From: an uncultured Myxococcales bacterium | GTDB taxonomy: Bacteria > Myxococcota_A > Bradymonadia > UBA7976 > VGTA01 | DNA length: 58,329 nt | Direction: 5' to 3' | Assembly (NCBI GenBank): GCA_937146725.1 | Contig: CAKZRU010000006.1 | Coordinates: 1-58,329 of the forward strand | Part shown: positions 35,948 through 45,281 of the stretch, one piece after another | Layout: each line of letters opens with the position of its first letter | Position numbering within the stretch: position 1 is the stretch's first letter | The notes under the pieces: generated by a model | Seen by the model: the letters and a program-made list of their open reading frames with translations, nothing else | Databases searched by the model: none | What the model was told of the DNA's origin: nothing | Program-made: the position numbers and the translations under genes

Positions 35948-36883
35948 ATGTCCGCCCATTTACGTTTCCAATCAAAGTCCTGGGCCACTCATCATGTGGT
36001 GTCTCGATGTATTCAAGGCTATGGCTTTTTGAAGCCGACTCGTGGGATTCGAGCGATTACTCGAGGTGTTTTGGCCTATTCATTAGAACAGCATCAAAAG
36101 ACGATTGAGCTGCATCATTACGTCTTTCTCAGTAATCACTTTCACCTGCTTTTAAGCTCTAAATCAAGTCCTGATCTTGCTGAGTTCATGTGCTATTTCA
36201 AAGGTAACTTAGCAAGAGAGCTCGCCAGAGTTCATAATTGGCATGGTACGCTGTGGCAGAAACGCTATTCAAGTGAGGAGATCCTTGATGAAAATGCTCT
36301 TGAAGACGTTTTCAAATACATTACTCAAAACTCGGTTAAAGAGGGTCTTGTTGATCATCCCAAAGATTGGACTGGGTTACATGGCTATCGTCAGTTGGTA
36401 ATGGGTAAAAAGATTAGTGGGCCATGGGTCGATCGAACCGGTTATTATCACTCAGTGCAACGCCGTGAAGGCAAGTTGATCAGTGAGTTTACAACAAACC
36501 ACCAAATTAAACTCACTCAGCCACCGATGTGGGCTCGTTTATCCAAATCTGAGTACAAACAACTGTGCTCAAAGCTAAGTGCCGAAGCCATTCGAGACGC
36601 TCGTCTAAAACGCGATTCAAAGACCTCATTAGGCATGACAAAGGTTTTGAGTGAAAATGTACGTAAAGTAAGATTTACCAAGCGTGGAAATCGGCCGTTG
36701 TGTAGGACCAAGTGCATCAAGACCCTTAAAGCTTACCAACAGTTATACTTTGAGTTTAAAGCTAAATTCCAAGAAGTCTCTGCAGATTTAAGACAAGCGA
36801 TTAGACTTGGTTATGACACAGCACAAGTTTGCTTCCCTGCGGGGGGGGTTCCTCTATTTGGTGGTCGTTATTCACCGGATTGA
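35948..36883 (+). CDS. REP-associated/IS200-type Y1 transposase (RAYT-like)
   Basis: A 311-residue protein of the HUH single-strand transposase superfamily. The N-terminus has 'ATHHVVSRCIQG', a central 'HYVFLSNHFHLLLSS' carries the HUH motif (His-x-His, positions about 61-63), and a Tyr a short way after ('FMCYFKGNLA') is a candidate catalytic residue. At 311 residues it is longer than IS200/IS605 transposases, which is typical of RAYT-like proteins. The ribosome site is strong (AAGGAG). No flanking left and right ends are obvious, and the only nearby repeats are the 20-bp pair upstream. Confidence 0.82.
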   Translation: MSAHLRFQSKSWATHHVVSRCIQGYGFLKPTRGIRAITRGVLAYSLEQHQKTIELHHYVFLSNHFHLLLSSKSSPDLAEFMCYFKGNLARELARVHNWHGTLWQKRYSSEEILDENALEDVFKYITQNSVKEGLVDHPKDWTGLHGYRQLVMGKKISGPWVDRTGYYHSVQRREGKLISEFTTNHQIKLTQPPMWARLSKSEYKQLCSKLSAEAIRDARLKRDSKTSLGMTKVLSENVRKVRFTKRGNRPLCRTKCIKTLKAYQQLYFEFKAKFQEVSADLRQAIRLGYDTAQVCFPAGGVPLFGGRYSPD

Positions 36884-37199
36884 GCTTGAATCAGCGATAT
36901 TGTAGCGGCTTTTGATTTTTTGGTAATAGTAAGTTTAACTGCTTAGGAGTTTACAGCTTAGGTGTGGAATTTAAAGCTTTAGCGTTGGTTAGAGTACAGA
37001 AGAGGTACGTTTGGAGTAAGGCGAAGAGTGAAGATAATGAGCGTTTTGATAGTTTGCTGTTGGTTGTTGTTGTTGGAAACCATACATAATTAGTACGAAA
37101 CGGATCAGGCTATTCAGATATCATTACAGTGGTTAAGGTCTGCTCTTGTGACTCTGATTCGGAGTAGAACTATTCATATTCATTTGTTGCGAGGTCTCT
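36884..37199. other. 316-bp intergenic region, nothing clear
   Basis: No gene, tRNA or convincing terminator is seen between the transposase and the LolA-like gene. A GT-rich run (GTTGGTTGTTGTTGTTGG) near 37060-37075 is the only notable texture. The promoter of the exporter operon probably lies in the final 150 bp, but I could not identify boxes with confidence. Confidence 0.5.
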
Positions 37200-37991
37200 A
37201 TGCGGATATTAACTTTCCTGATGTTAAGCGCTTTCACTATTCTAGTGACAGTCGCCAATGTACAACAATCCTATGCCGAGTCAGCCGAAGAGAGAGGGTT
37301 AAAGATTGCCAAAAAAGTTGAGCTGGTGAATAGTGGCTTTAAGGGTGAGTCATCTATGATGGTTATGACTCTCATTAACGCTCAAGGAGATCGTACCGAG
37401 CGTAAAATGAGCAATCAGATTCTTGAGAAAGAGGGAGAGGGTGATCTCTCGAGAATTGAGTTTAAGTATCCACCTGATGTGAGTGGAACGAGAATGTTAA
37501 CAATATCACACAAACGTGATGATGATGATCAATGGCTCTTTTTGCCTGCGATTAAACGTGTTAAGCGAATCAGTTCACGTAACAAATCAGGAAGCTTTAT
37601 GGGAAGCGAGTTCTCTTATGAAGATCTTGGCAGCCAAGAGCCCGAAAAGTTTAAGCATAAGTGGCTCAGTGATGAGGTTTTTGAAGGTCGAGATTGTTGG
37701 AAGATTGAGCGTATCCCTAACGACAAGCGTTCTGGCTACAGTAAACAGGTACTTTGGATCGATAAGGGCTACATGAATGCGGTTAAAATTGAATACTTTG
37801 ATCGTAAAGGAGAGCTTCTTAAAACAGGCAATTTCAAAGACTGGGAGAAGATTGGTAAGTTTTGGAGAGTAAAAACCATTGAGATCACAAACCACCAAAC
37901 TCGAAAGCGATCTTCACTCGTATGGGAAAGTCGCCAACTCGGTGTAGAGCTTGATGAAGATGAGTTTGATAGCGATGAATTAGCAGACTGA
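37200..37991 (+). CDS. LolA-like outer-membrane lipoprotein-sorting protein
   Basis: A 263-residue exported protein (signal peptide cut near 'SYAES') of the LolA-like family found next to MMPL-type exporters. The beta-sheet core has a chain of conserved pieces: 'IEFKYPPDVSGTRML', 'DDDDQWLFLPAIKRVKRIS', 'GSFMGSEFSYEDLG', and 'WKIERIP' with 'KQVLWIDK'. It probably carries a lipid or lipoprotein through the periplasm for the RND partner two genes downstream. An acidic tail ends it ('DEDEFDSDELAD'). GAGG lies 5 nt before the start. The OMP gene follows after about 100 bp. Confidence 0.85.
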   Translation: MRILTFLMLSAFTILVTVANVQQSYAESAEERGLKIAKKVELVNSGFKGESSMMVMTLINAQGDRTERKMSNQILEKEGEGDLSRIEFKYPPDVSGTRMLTISHKRDDDDQWLFLPAIKRVKRISSRNKSGSFMGSEFSYEDLGSQEPEKFKHKWLSDEVFEGRDCWKIERIPNDKRSGYSKQVLWIDKGYMNAVKIEYFDRKGELLKTGNFKDWEKIGKFWRVKTIEITNHQTRKRSSLVWESRQLGVELDEDEFDSDELAD

Positions 37992-38094
37992 TCACTCGCG
38001 ACTGACTACATGCGTTAGGGGGCTCTTGCGAGTGGCTCTGTAATTTTAATCACTTCATTGAATAAGCACTTTTAGCTTTACGAGGTATGCTCCG

Positions 38095-39423
38095 ATGTGT
38101 CGCATATTTTCAACACTCTCTTTATGTATTTGTTTTCTTTCATTTGGGTGGATGACTCAAGGCTGTACAAACGCTCAAGCAAAGAAGCTCAAGGTGAGTA
38201 GCAAAGGGGAGCTTGGTACAGAGGGGCGAATCTTTTATCCTAGTGATACAGATCAAGGTGATTTGGGAAATATTGCCGGGATTGGTCGACTCTACCTAAA
38301 AGCCAAATATGGGAAGTTTAAGTTATCTTTCCGAGGCTTTGGAAGACATGATGGTTTTGATCGAAAGCGGAGCGCTCTTTTCCCCGAAGAAGCTTACTTG
38401 GAGTATAAGCAAAACCCTATTTTGATCAGACTTGGCTACCAGCTTCAGACATGGACCGCCACCGAGGCCTTTCATCCTGCAGATATTATCAATAGTCGCT
38501 ATCTCGATGGGAGTGTCCAAGCGCCTGAGAAGCGAGGCGAGCTTATGGGGTTAGCTCGTCTTAAGTTCGGCTCTGGAAACATCGAACTCTTTTTTATGCC
38601 ACTCTTTTCTTCTCCGATTTTTCCTTCCGAGGACTCGCGTTTTCGCTTTGGTCCCCTTGGACAAGCGATCTCTCAGATTCAGATCCTTGATCGGAACGGC
38701 AAGATCGATGATGACCCTTGGCGATTACAATATGGTGCGAGGATGCAACAAAGACTCTTTGGAGCGGATCTCTCTGTTCATCTTGTAAGACATATCGATC
38801 GGAGTTTACCTCTTGTCCTCGCTGATTTTTCTTCAGGTGGACTTTCGGCACCTCCAAAAATCTCACTTGTCTATCAAGCGCTTACTCAAATCGGAGGGAC
38901 ATTGCAAAGCGTTGTCGGTCCATTTTTAGTAAAGCTCGAAGCGGCTCATCGAGATTTTGATCAGCCTACTACAGCCGAGCGAGACCGTCTACCACCTGCG
39001 CCTTTCCTTTCTCTTGCTGATCGTGATCACACTCTGATTGCTGTTGGACTTGAATATAATATTTATCACTCACAGGGAGAGAGTGCCCTCTTACTTGAGG
39101 GGCAGTATGCAAGATGGCGAGAGGGGGGAGAAGCGCCGGACGGCTCACTTCTTCTCTTTGATAAAGATCTCCTCTTTGGGTGGCGTTATGCTTTTAATGA
39201 TGTGGTCGATCGGTCGATCACGACCTCGCTCATCATTGATGTTAAAGAGATTGAGCAGTTCTTCGCTAATATCGTTTATGGACAACGCATTGGAGATGTA
39301 TGGCGTGCAGAACTTGGTCTTCGACTGATCAGCTTTCCACCCAAAGATCCAAATAATCCTCAAGGTCCCGAATACATCGACCAAGCAAATTATGCTTACA
39401 CAAGTTTGATTCGTTATTTCTGA
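38095..39423 (+). CDS. Outer-membrane protein of an RND/LolA-like exporter operon
   Basis: A 442-residue predicted outer-membrane barrel with an N-terminal signal ('MTQGC' may mark a lipobox). The pattern ('GIGRLYLKAKYGKFKLSFRGFGRHDGFD', 'YLEYKQNPILIRLGYQ' in pieces) recalls DUF1302-like barrels that co-occur with LolA-like and MMPL genes. A C-terminal '...SLIRYF' with terminal Phe fits barrel assembly. It lies between the LolA-like gene and the RND gene, so the three likely act together in moving a hydrophobic substrate to the outer membrane. Confidence 0.7.
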   Translation: MCRIFSTLSLCICFLSFGWMTQGCTNAQAKKLKVSSKGELGTEGRIFYPSDTDQGDLGNIAGIGRLYLKAKYGKFKLSFRGFGRHDGFDRKRSALFPEEAYLEYKQNPILIRLGYQLQTWTATEAFHPADIINSRYLDGSVQAPEKRGELMGLARLKFGSGNIELFFMPLFSSPIFPSEDSRFRFGPLGQAISQIQILDRNGKIDDDPWRLQYGARMQQRLFGADLSVHLVRHIDRSLPLVLADFSSGGLSAPPKISLVYQALTQIGGTLQSVVGPFLVKLEAAHRDFDQPTTAERDRLPPAPFLSLADRDHTLIAVGLEYNIYHSQGESALLLEGQYARWREGGEAPDGSLLLFDKDLLFGWRYAFNDVVDRSITTSLIIDVKEIEQFFANIVYGQRIGDVWRAELGLRLISFPPKDPNNPQGPEYIDQANYAYTSLIRYF

Positions 39424-39501
39424 AGGCTAACCAAGGTCTAGTATATGACGATATCCTTTTCATTTCCCATCTCTATCTAGTCAATTTAAAGTGTACCTAC
39501 T

Positions 39502-41829
39502 ATGAATAAAGCCCCCTCTTCAGAATCTTCTACAACGCCGTTATCCTCGATTGGGGACCGCTTTGTCGATTGGATTGTCACCAAACCTTGGATTGCTATG
39601 ATCGTAGGGTTCTGCTTTGTTGCTGGGGCGATGTCCGGCTTTCCACAAATTAAAGCTAACTTCACTCATACGGCGTTTTTTCGATCTACTGACCCAATGC
39701 TACAAGAGTTTGATAAGTTTGAGCGTCAATTTGGAAATGATGATGCAGTCGCGGTTGTTGTACACAGCCCTTCAGGCGTTTTTGATCGTGATACGGTCGG
39801 TTTATTACGAGAGTTAACTGACCGAATGTGGCTCGTTCATGATGTGATTCGAGTCGATTCACTTAGTAATTTTAATTGGGTTCATGCAGTGGATAACACG
39901 ATTGAGGTGGAGCCCCTCATCCCTGCCGAAGAAGAGCTGACCGATGCGCTTCTCAAAGAACGAAAAGAGATCGCGCTCAATCACGAATCTATCCCTGATT
40001 ATCTCGTGAGTAGAGATGGGAAGACGGCTCTCTTATATGCACGTATTAAACCAGGATTTGAGACTCCCCCAGATACTCAAAAGTTAGTGTTAGAGGTGAG
40101 GTCAGTGCTCGAAGAGCTAAAGCGCAGCGACCACGAGCTCTATATTACCGGTGGCCCTGTGATCAATTTTGCTTTTCAGGAGAGCACACAGCGTGACCTC
40201 TCTACGTTGATCCCTATGGTACTCGTTGCGGCGATGATCTTTTTAATCTTCCTTTTACGCTCCGTTAGCGGTGTTATTTTACCCTTTATTACACTCTTTC
40301 TTTCGGTGGGGAGCGCTGTCGCCTTTGCGGGACATTTTGGAGTTGAGCTTAATAGTGTTACGACAACACTACCGTTTATTATGATCGCAGTGGCGATCGC
40401 TGACTCTGTTCACATCATGTCTACTTTTATGCAAGGACGATGGCGAGGTCTTGATCAAATCGAGGCCGCAAGGCGTTCTTTGAGTAAGAATCTTCTTCCA
40501 ACGCTTTTAACATCGATTACGACTGCTGCAGGCTTCTTCTCTTTTTTTAGCTCCGACCTAAAGCCGGTGTTAGGCGTTGGGATTTTAGCAGGATCAGGAA
40601 CGCTTATGGCGTGGATTATCACCTATCTTGTGATGGGTCCTCTTCTGATCAAATTCCCTTCACGAGTCAAGGCGATCGGAGGTGCAGAAGAGCTTAAACA
40701 GGCGAGCCCGCGGATGATTGCATACACTCACTGGCTTCAACGAAACCGGTGGAAAGTGATCGGGATATACGCGATTTTTGGGCTTGGAGCTCTCGTTCTT
40801 GCGAGCTATAATAAAGTGAATGCTGATCCCTATAAGTATTTCGCAAAGGATTATCCTCTTCGGCAAGCCAATGAGTTTATTATTGATAATCTGAGTGGAA
40901 CAGCTGTTTTTGAGCTACGAATCTCTGCCGGTGTTGAAGAGGGGATCAAAGAGCCTATATTTATGAAAACGGTAGAGTCTTTTGAAGAGAAGATCACTCA
41001 GTTTTCGGGCGTGAGCAAGACCGTCTCAATCATTGATATCATTAGACAGACAAATCGCTCTTTAAATGAAGGAAAAGAGAGTGCCTATAAGCTCCCAGAG
41101 ACCAAAGAACTCATCGCACAAGAGCTATTCCTATACCAAATGAGTCTCCCACAAGGGATGGATGTCAATAATCAAATTACAGTTAAGAACGACGCGATCA
41201 GAGTCACTGTGATCGCCTCAATTACAGATTCGGCGCTTTGGACAGATACGGCCGCTCGCTTTGAAGCCCTCGGTAAAGAGATGGGATTAGATGTAATTGT
41301 TACAGGTAAAATAAAGCTCTATCAGAGTATGAACGGCTATGTTGTTCGCTCCTTTATAGAGTCGATTATTATCGCGGTTTTATTGGTGAGTTTGATTCTT
41401 ATCTTAGCATTTAGATCACTACGGATCGGTCTGCTCGCAATGCTCCCAAATATGATCCCTATTATCATTGGAGGTGCGGTCTTAAAGCTGCTTGACCGAT
41501 CTCTTGATATTGGAACTGTACTTGTATCAAGTGTTTGCTTGGGAATCGCAGTCGATGACACAATTCATATGCTGTCTAACTATCTTAAGCATCGACGCGA
41601 GGGCCTAAGTGCAACAGGGGCCGTCTCTATCGTTTTGACTCATACGGGGTCAACGCTTGTGGTCACCACAATGGTTCTTGTCGCGGCCTTTGGCGTGATG
41701 GGCTTTGGAACCTTTGTGCCCAACATTTATCTTGGGATTATGACCGCGGTTATCTTATCTGCAGCGTTGATCACTGACTTGACTTTTTTACCTGCGATTC
41801 TCTTGACCCGAGCCGCTCGTGAAGACTAA
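39502..41829 (+). CDS. RND/MMPL-family exporter
   Basis: A 775-residue inner-membrane transporter driven by proton flow. It has the two-fold RND plan: a TM helix near residue 30, a periplasmic domain, five TM helices (about 235-385), then a second helix, domain and helix set. The proton-relay Asp residues appear in 'AVAIADSVHIM' (TM4) and 'LGIAVDDTIHML' (TM10). No adaptor (HlyD) gene is present, which fits the hopanoid-exporter/MMPL type rather than AcrB. It closes a LolA-like/OMP/RND operon. The start lacks a strong ribosome site. Confidence 0.9.
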   Translation: MNKAPSSESSTTPLSSIGDRFVDWIVTKPWIAMIVGFCFVAGAMSGFPQIKANFTHTAFFRSTDPMLQEFDKFERQFGNDDAVAVVVHSPSGVFDRDTVGLLRELTDRMWLVHDVIRVDSLSNFNWVHAVDNTIEVEPLIPAEEELTDALLKERKEIALNHESIPDYLVSRDGKTALLYARIKPGFETPPDTQKLVLEVRSVLEELKRSDHELYITGGPVINFAFQESTQRDLSTLIPMVLVAAMIFLIFLLRSVSGVILPFITLFLSVGSAVAFAGHFGVELNSVTTTLPFIMIAVAIADSVHIMSTFMQGRWRGLDQIEAARRSLSKNLLPTLLTSITTAAGFFSFFSSDLKPVLGVGILAGSGTLMAWIITYLVMGPLLIKFPSRVKAIGGAEELKQASPRMIAYTHWLQRNRWKVIGIYAIFGLGALVLASYNKVNADPYKYFAKDYPLRQANEFIIDNLSGTAVFELRISAGVEEGIKEPIFMKTVESFEEKITQFSGVSKTVSIIDIIRQTNRSLNEGKESAYKLPETKELIAQELFLYQMSLPQGMDVNNQITVKNDAIRVTVIASITDSALWTDTAARFEALGKEMGLDVIVTGKIKLYQSMNGYVVRSFIESIIIAVLLVSLILILAFRSLRIGLLAMLPNMIPIIIGGAVLKLLDRSLDIGTVLVSSVCLGIAVDDTIHMLSNYLKHRREGLSATGAVSIVLTHTGSTLVVTTMVLVAAFGVMGFGTFVPNIYLGIMTAVILSAALITDLTFLPAILLTRAARED

Positions 41830-41851
41830 AGCTTAGTTGTTCATCTAAGCT
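41830..41851 (+). terminator. Weak hairpin just after the RND gene
   Basis: AGCTTAG (41830-41836) pairs with CTAAGCT (41845-41851) around an 8-nt loop, one base after the stop codon. No T run follows, so it may be only a weak or Rho-assisted terminator, or an mRNA 3'-stabilising element. Confidence 0.3.
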
Positions 41852-42290
41852 GTCGTTGAAGTAACTCAGCTAAACAAGCTTTATTGCTTTAGCTCACCCA
41901 TGCATAACTACGCTGTCCTATATTTTTCGATAAAGGCTCGACCAAGATAAGTTTACGTATGTTAGTGAGATTGCTCAGTAGCAAATAAGTTTCAGTTGAT
42001 AGTCAGACCTACCTTCAGCACAAACATTGATAAATTCTAGTTCAAGTAAACAAAAAAACGTGAGCATGGCCTAAGATGACCCAAAGGATTTAGCATTTAG
42101 CGAATTGTCCGCCTCCTTGATAATCAGTAAAAGCTAAAACGAGATACTAGCCTATCATTTGGCGACATCACTTTATCATGTTAGCTGCATACATTTTACG
42201 TTTTGGTAGCGATGATTACTGAAAACTCTTGTACCAAATGTTCTGCTGTGACCAAGTTTATATCTTGATGTTTGGTTTGAGTTCTATTGA
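41852..42290. other. About 440 bp without a gene
   Basis: This separates the RND gene from the convergent PLP decarboxylase gene. Short open frames on either strand have no signal, ribosome site or family resemblance. No tRNA or repeat is evident. I see nothing supported in it. Confidence 0.6.
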
Positions 42291-43526
42291 TTAAAATCGG
42301 ACGGCTTGACGAGAACGCCATTGTTGTATTTGTGTCCCATCCCAGGCCCATTGGGCAGGGACAGTTCTTGAGCAGTGTCTTGACCACAGAGCATAAGTGT
42401 TTGCTCCACAATGGTCGATGCATAGCCAATGCCCTTCTTGGGCTACAGGAAGTCGGGTGTGTCGAGCCACATAATCACCCGCAAAACATAAGGGACCGGC
42501 AATATCATATGCTTGAAGCGAGTGAGTATCGAGCGCAAGGCCTTGTGCATCCCAAAGTGATAAGGGAAAAGCACGAGCTTGAGTATATGCATCGCGGGTA
42601 AACATATCAGCACCCAAGTGAATAAAGAGCTTAGAGGGTTCTCCTTGAATCACATATTCGACCCGGCTAAGAGCCAAAGCGCATTCGGTATTTAGCCATT
42701 GCCCAAACTCTGTCACCAATGTAAATGATTCAAGTACTTTAAGACTATGTACAAGCCTTGCATACTCTTTCATCTTACTCTGTTGAGACAAACTTTCACT
42801 TGGCAAGCCCCCACCTATATCTAGGCATTCGATACGTCGATCAAGCCCAGCATGGGCAAGGGCTTGATTGATGTCTAGCGCAAGCTCTCCAAGGGCTTTC
42901 AGGGCACGTCCTTGCGCTTTAAGATCACGCATTTGGGAGCCACTGTGCATATGAAGTGCCCGAACCGGATAATCCAATGCGGCTTGAATAATTGATTCGC
43001 GCTCACTAATCGGGACTCCAAACTTACTTTCATTAAGACTAACACTAAATAAATCCGGTGAGCCAATATGAGTGAGAGGGTTGATTCGAATCCCGATCAT
43101 ACATTGCGTTTGACGTGGAAATCGTTCTAGTTCAGCTAAGGTATTTACATTCACTAAAAGATTAGGGAGTTGAGAGACTTTGGCGATCTCTTGGCGAGTT
43201 TTTACCGGAGAATCAAAAACGATTTTTTCAGGGGGACAAGCCGCTTCTAAGGCAAACTCCACTTCTTCCATAGAGGCTGCTTCTAGGCCAAACCCTTGCT
43301 CAACAATGATGTTAAGTAAGTGTATTTGGGGATTACTTTTGATTGCAATACAATGTCGAACACTAGGGTTAAAAGCAGATCTAAGATGTTCTAGACGTTC
43401 GTAAAGTCTTGGTAGGTGCGTTAAAATAACGGCTGTATCAATGTCACTAAGCTGAGATAATAACAAAGGAATAAGAACAGATATATCTGAATTAGGACTA
43501 GGCAAAGTAGAAGATAGATCGCTCAT
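42291..43526 (-). CDS. Type III PLP-dependent decarboxylase-like enzyme
   Basis: A 411-residue enzyme of the alanine-racemase/ornithine-decarboxylase fold, related to diaminopimelate and arginine decarboxylases. The PLP Lys is in 'HCIAIKSNPQIHLL' (Lys63). 'EAASMEEVEFAL' and 'IVFDSPVKTRQEI' follow as in the family, then 'LHMHSGSQ', 'LDIGGGLP' with the phosphate-binding glycines, and 'GPLCFAGDY' with the active-site Cys of the second subunit. Its ATG overlaps the stop of the upstream PLP gene (ATGA), so the pair is coupled and probably works in one pathway. The substrate is unknown. This is not clearly LysA, since no canonical lysine-pathway gene is adjacent. Confidence 0.8.
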   Translation of the reverse strand: MSDLSSTLPSPNSDISVLIPLLLSQLSDIDTAVILTHLPRLYERLEHLRSAFNPSVRHCIAIKSNPQIHLLNIIVEQGFGLEAASMEEVEFALEAACPPEKIVFDSPVKTRQEIAKVSQLPNLLVNVNTLAELERFPRQTQCMIGIRINPLTHIGSPDLFSVSLNESKFGVPISERESIIQAALDYPVRALHMHSGSQMRDLKAQGRALKALGELALDINQALAHAGLDRRIECLDIGGGLPSESLSQQSKMKEYARLVHSLKVLESFTLVTEFGQWLNTECALALSRVEYVIQGEPSKLFIHLGADMFTRDAYTQARAFPLSLWDAQGLALDTHSLQAYDIAGPLCFAGDYVARHTRLPVAQEGHWLCIDHCGANTYALWSRHCSRTVPAQWAWDGTQIQQWRSRQAVRF

Positions 43527-44950
43527 TGGCCAAAAATCCTTTGGGCAAAGCTTTCGATCACATCGACCAAGCGCAGATCATCGGATAAATCAATCGTACC
43601 TAACTCTAAAAAACGTCTAATCGAGTTAGAGCCGATCGCCAAGCGGATAAAGCTTTGTGATCCATAAGAGACCGGTTGACCAAAAAATACTCGATTAATT
43701 CCGGGGCTAAACCCTTGATGCTGAGCTGTACAGACTTCTTTAAATAAGATTTTTAATTGCTCATGAGTAAGGGCCTGTTGATTGACCCAGACTTGAAAGG
43801 AAATAATTGACGGATTGGTTTTGAGTTGATCGGGCATGAGTTTAAATGAAGTGGACTGTTCAATATAGTCCATCAGTCCTTCGCTCCAGCAATTGATGAT
43901 TTCTTCTGTCTCCTCAAAAGACCAAGCACTGTATGCTTCCATCTCACTGAGAGCGATTTCCCACCTTAATCTTAAGCCTTTATTTTCTCGAAATGAAAAC
44001 TGTTGACGGAGTTCACTCATATACCAGGGAATATCATAGGCACTAAAGAGCTTGGCATATGCTTGAATCGCTGAAGCATCTTTAACTTCTTGTAAGCGTG
44101 CACACCATGTTCTAGGAACGAGCATCGCCGCACAAAAAGGAGGTGCTTGAAAAAACTTAGAGCCGGTCAACATCACCAAGACTCCTTTTTCAAGCAGTTC
44201 ATGAATCAAAGTATGATCAACTCGAAATTGACATAAATCAACCACCCACATTGTATCACTATTAGGCTCAATCACCTTGAGATCATCTTTAATCCCAGAC
44301 TTTGATCCCAAAACCAAACTAGCCACAACCGCTGCTTCTGGATGTTCCGCAATCGCTTCTTTGAAGCCAAATGTGCGATCAAGAATTGTTCCTTTGGGTG
44401 AACGAGCGGTTAAGTGCTTGACTTGAATATGGTGCGTTTCATCAATCACAGCGCTAGGCGTCAAAGCCTCGCCAAATTGATTACATTGCCCATAAAACTT
44501 ACCTTCACTTGCTAACAAAGAGCCCGACCCCAATTCTTGGGGACAGCTCACAATATTAAGCACCGGTTTGTCGGGATTAAGCAGTCGCTGAAACAGCAAT
44601 GGATAGTACACCAAGTCCGAACCAGAAGGCGCAAAGAAAATATCAAAAGGATCTTTAAATTCGCTTTGAACAAGCTCCCGAATCCGCTGGCTTTGGCTTT
44701 GTAGTAAACTTTCATAACTTAGAGCTTCATACTTTTGTAGAAACTCTTTAGCCACCTTGGTCCCGCTTGGGGTGAGCACATTCGCTGTACATGAACCACG
44801 TTGTAAAAGCCCTACCGATTCAATGGGGTTTAGGTGGTATTTATTTCGTTGGGTTTGAGGATTAATGTGCACCCGCTCATCACATCCTTGGATGAGAGTA
44901 TTGAGCAGATCTTCATTAGCGATAGGTTGACGAGTCGTCGAATCAAACAT
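43523..44950 (-). CDS. PLP-dependent aminotransferase-fold enzyme of unknown substrate
   Basis: I recognise the fold but not the family. The 475-residue protein (from the ATG at 44950) has the class V-like aminotransferase plan. 'FFAPSGSDLVYYPLL' is the cofactor-phosphate region, 'MWVVDLCQFRVDH' holds the Asp for the pyridine nitrogen, and 'LVMLTGSKFFQAPPFCAAML' has the likely PLP Lys. The early 'INPQTQRNKYHLNP' is distinctive. TTG at 44992 is an alternative start; AAGGAG lies 15 nt before the ATG, which is too far to decide. It is followed by a coupled decarboxylase gene, which suggests the two act on the same amine or amino acid. Confidence 0.65.
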   Translation of the reverse strand: MFDSTTRQPIANEDLLNTLIQGCDERVHINPQTQRNKYHLNPIESVGLLQRGSCTANVLTPSGTKVAKEFLQKYEALSYESLLQSQSQRIRELVQSEFKDPFDIFFAPSGSDLVYYPLLFQRLLNPDKPVLNIVSCPQELGSGSLLASEGKFYGQCNQFGEALTPSAVIDETHHIQVKHLTARSPKGTILDRTFGFKEAIAEHPEAAVVASLVLGSKSGIKDDLKVIEPNSDTMWVVDLCQFRVDHTLIHELLEKGVLVMLTGSKFFQAPPFCAAMLVPRTWCARLQEVKDASAIQAYAKLFSAYDIPWYMSELRQQFSFRENKGLRLRWEIALSEMEAYSAWSFEETEEIINCWSEGLMDYIEQSTSFKLMPDQLKTNPSIISFQVWVNQQALTHEQLKILFKEVCTAQHQGFSPGINRVFFGQPVSYGSQSFIRLAIGSNSIRRFLELGTIDLSDDLRLVDVIESFAQRIFGQ

Positions 44951-45281
44951 GTCGAGAGTTTTCTTCTCCTTTATAAAAAGTTTTGAGCTCAAAGTATACC
45001 ATATCTAGCAAAAGATCGTATGCACAAATTCCTTTTCTTAGGTTGATATCCAAAGTCTTAAAACATCTCTGACCGATTTTGAATAATTCAGAGTGTTACT
45101 TGATAGGATTTGGTTAAATAATGATTCGATCAAAGAAAAAAAGATGACTCTAGGCTTGATTTAAGCTTACTCTCTATATAAAACCAAGTAGGAATTGTTA
45201 CATGATTTTGAGTATTTACACTCAGGGGTAAGTGTTCAGTAATCTAAAGTTTTAATAGTTTAATCTTTATTCAAGAAAGCG

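Noticed and set aside
36884..37199. Inverted repeat ends of a mobile element after the transposase
   Set aside because: No matching left and right ends could be seen around the RAYT-like gene.
42196..42429. A minus-strand 77-residue frame overlapping the end of the PLP decarboxylase
   Set aside because: It overlaps the decarboxylase out of frame and has no supporting features.
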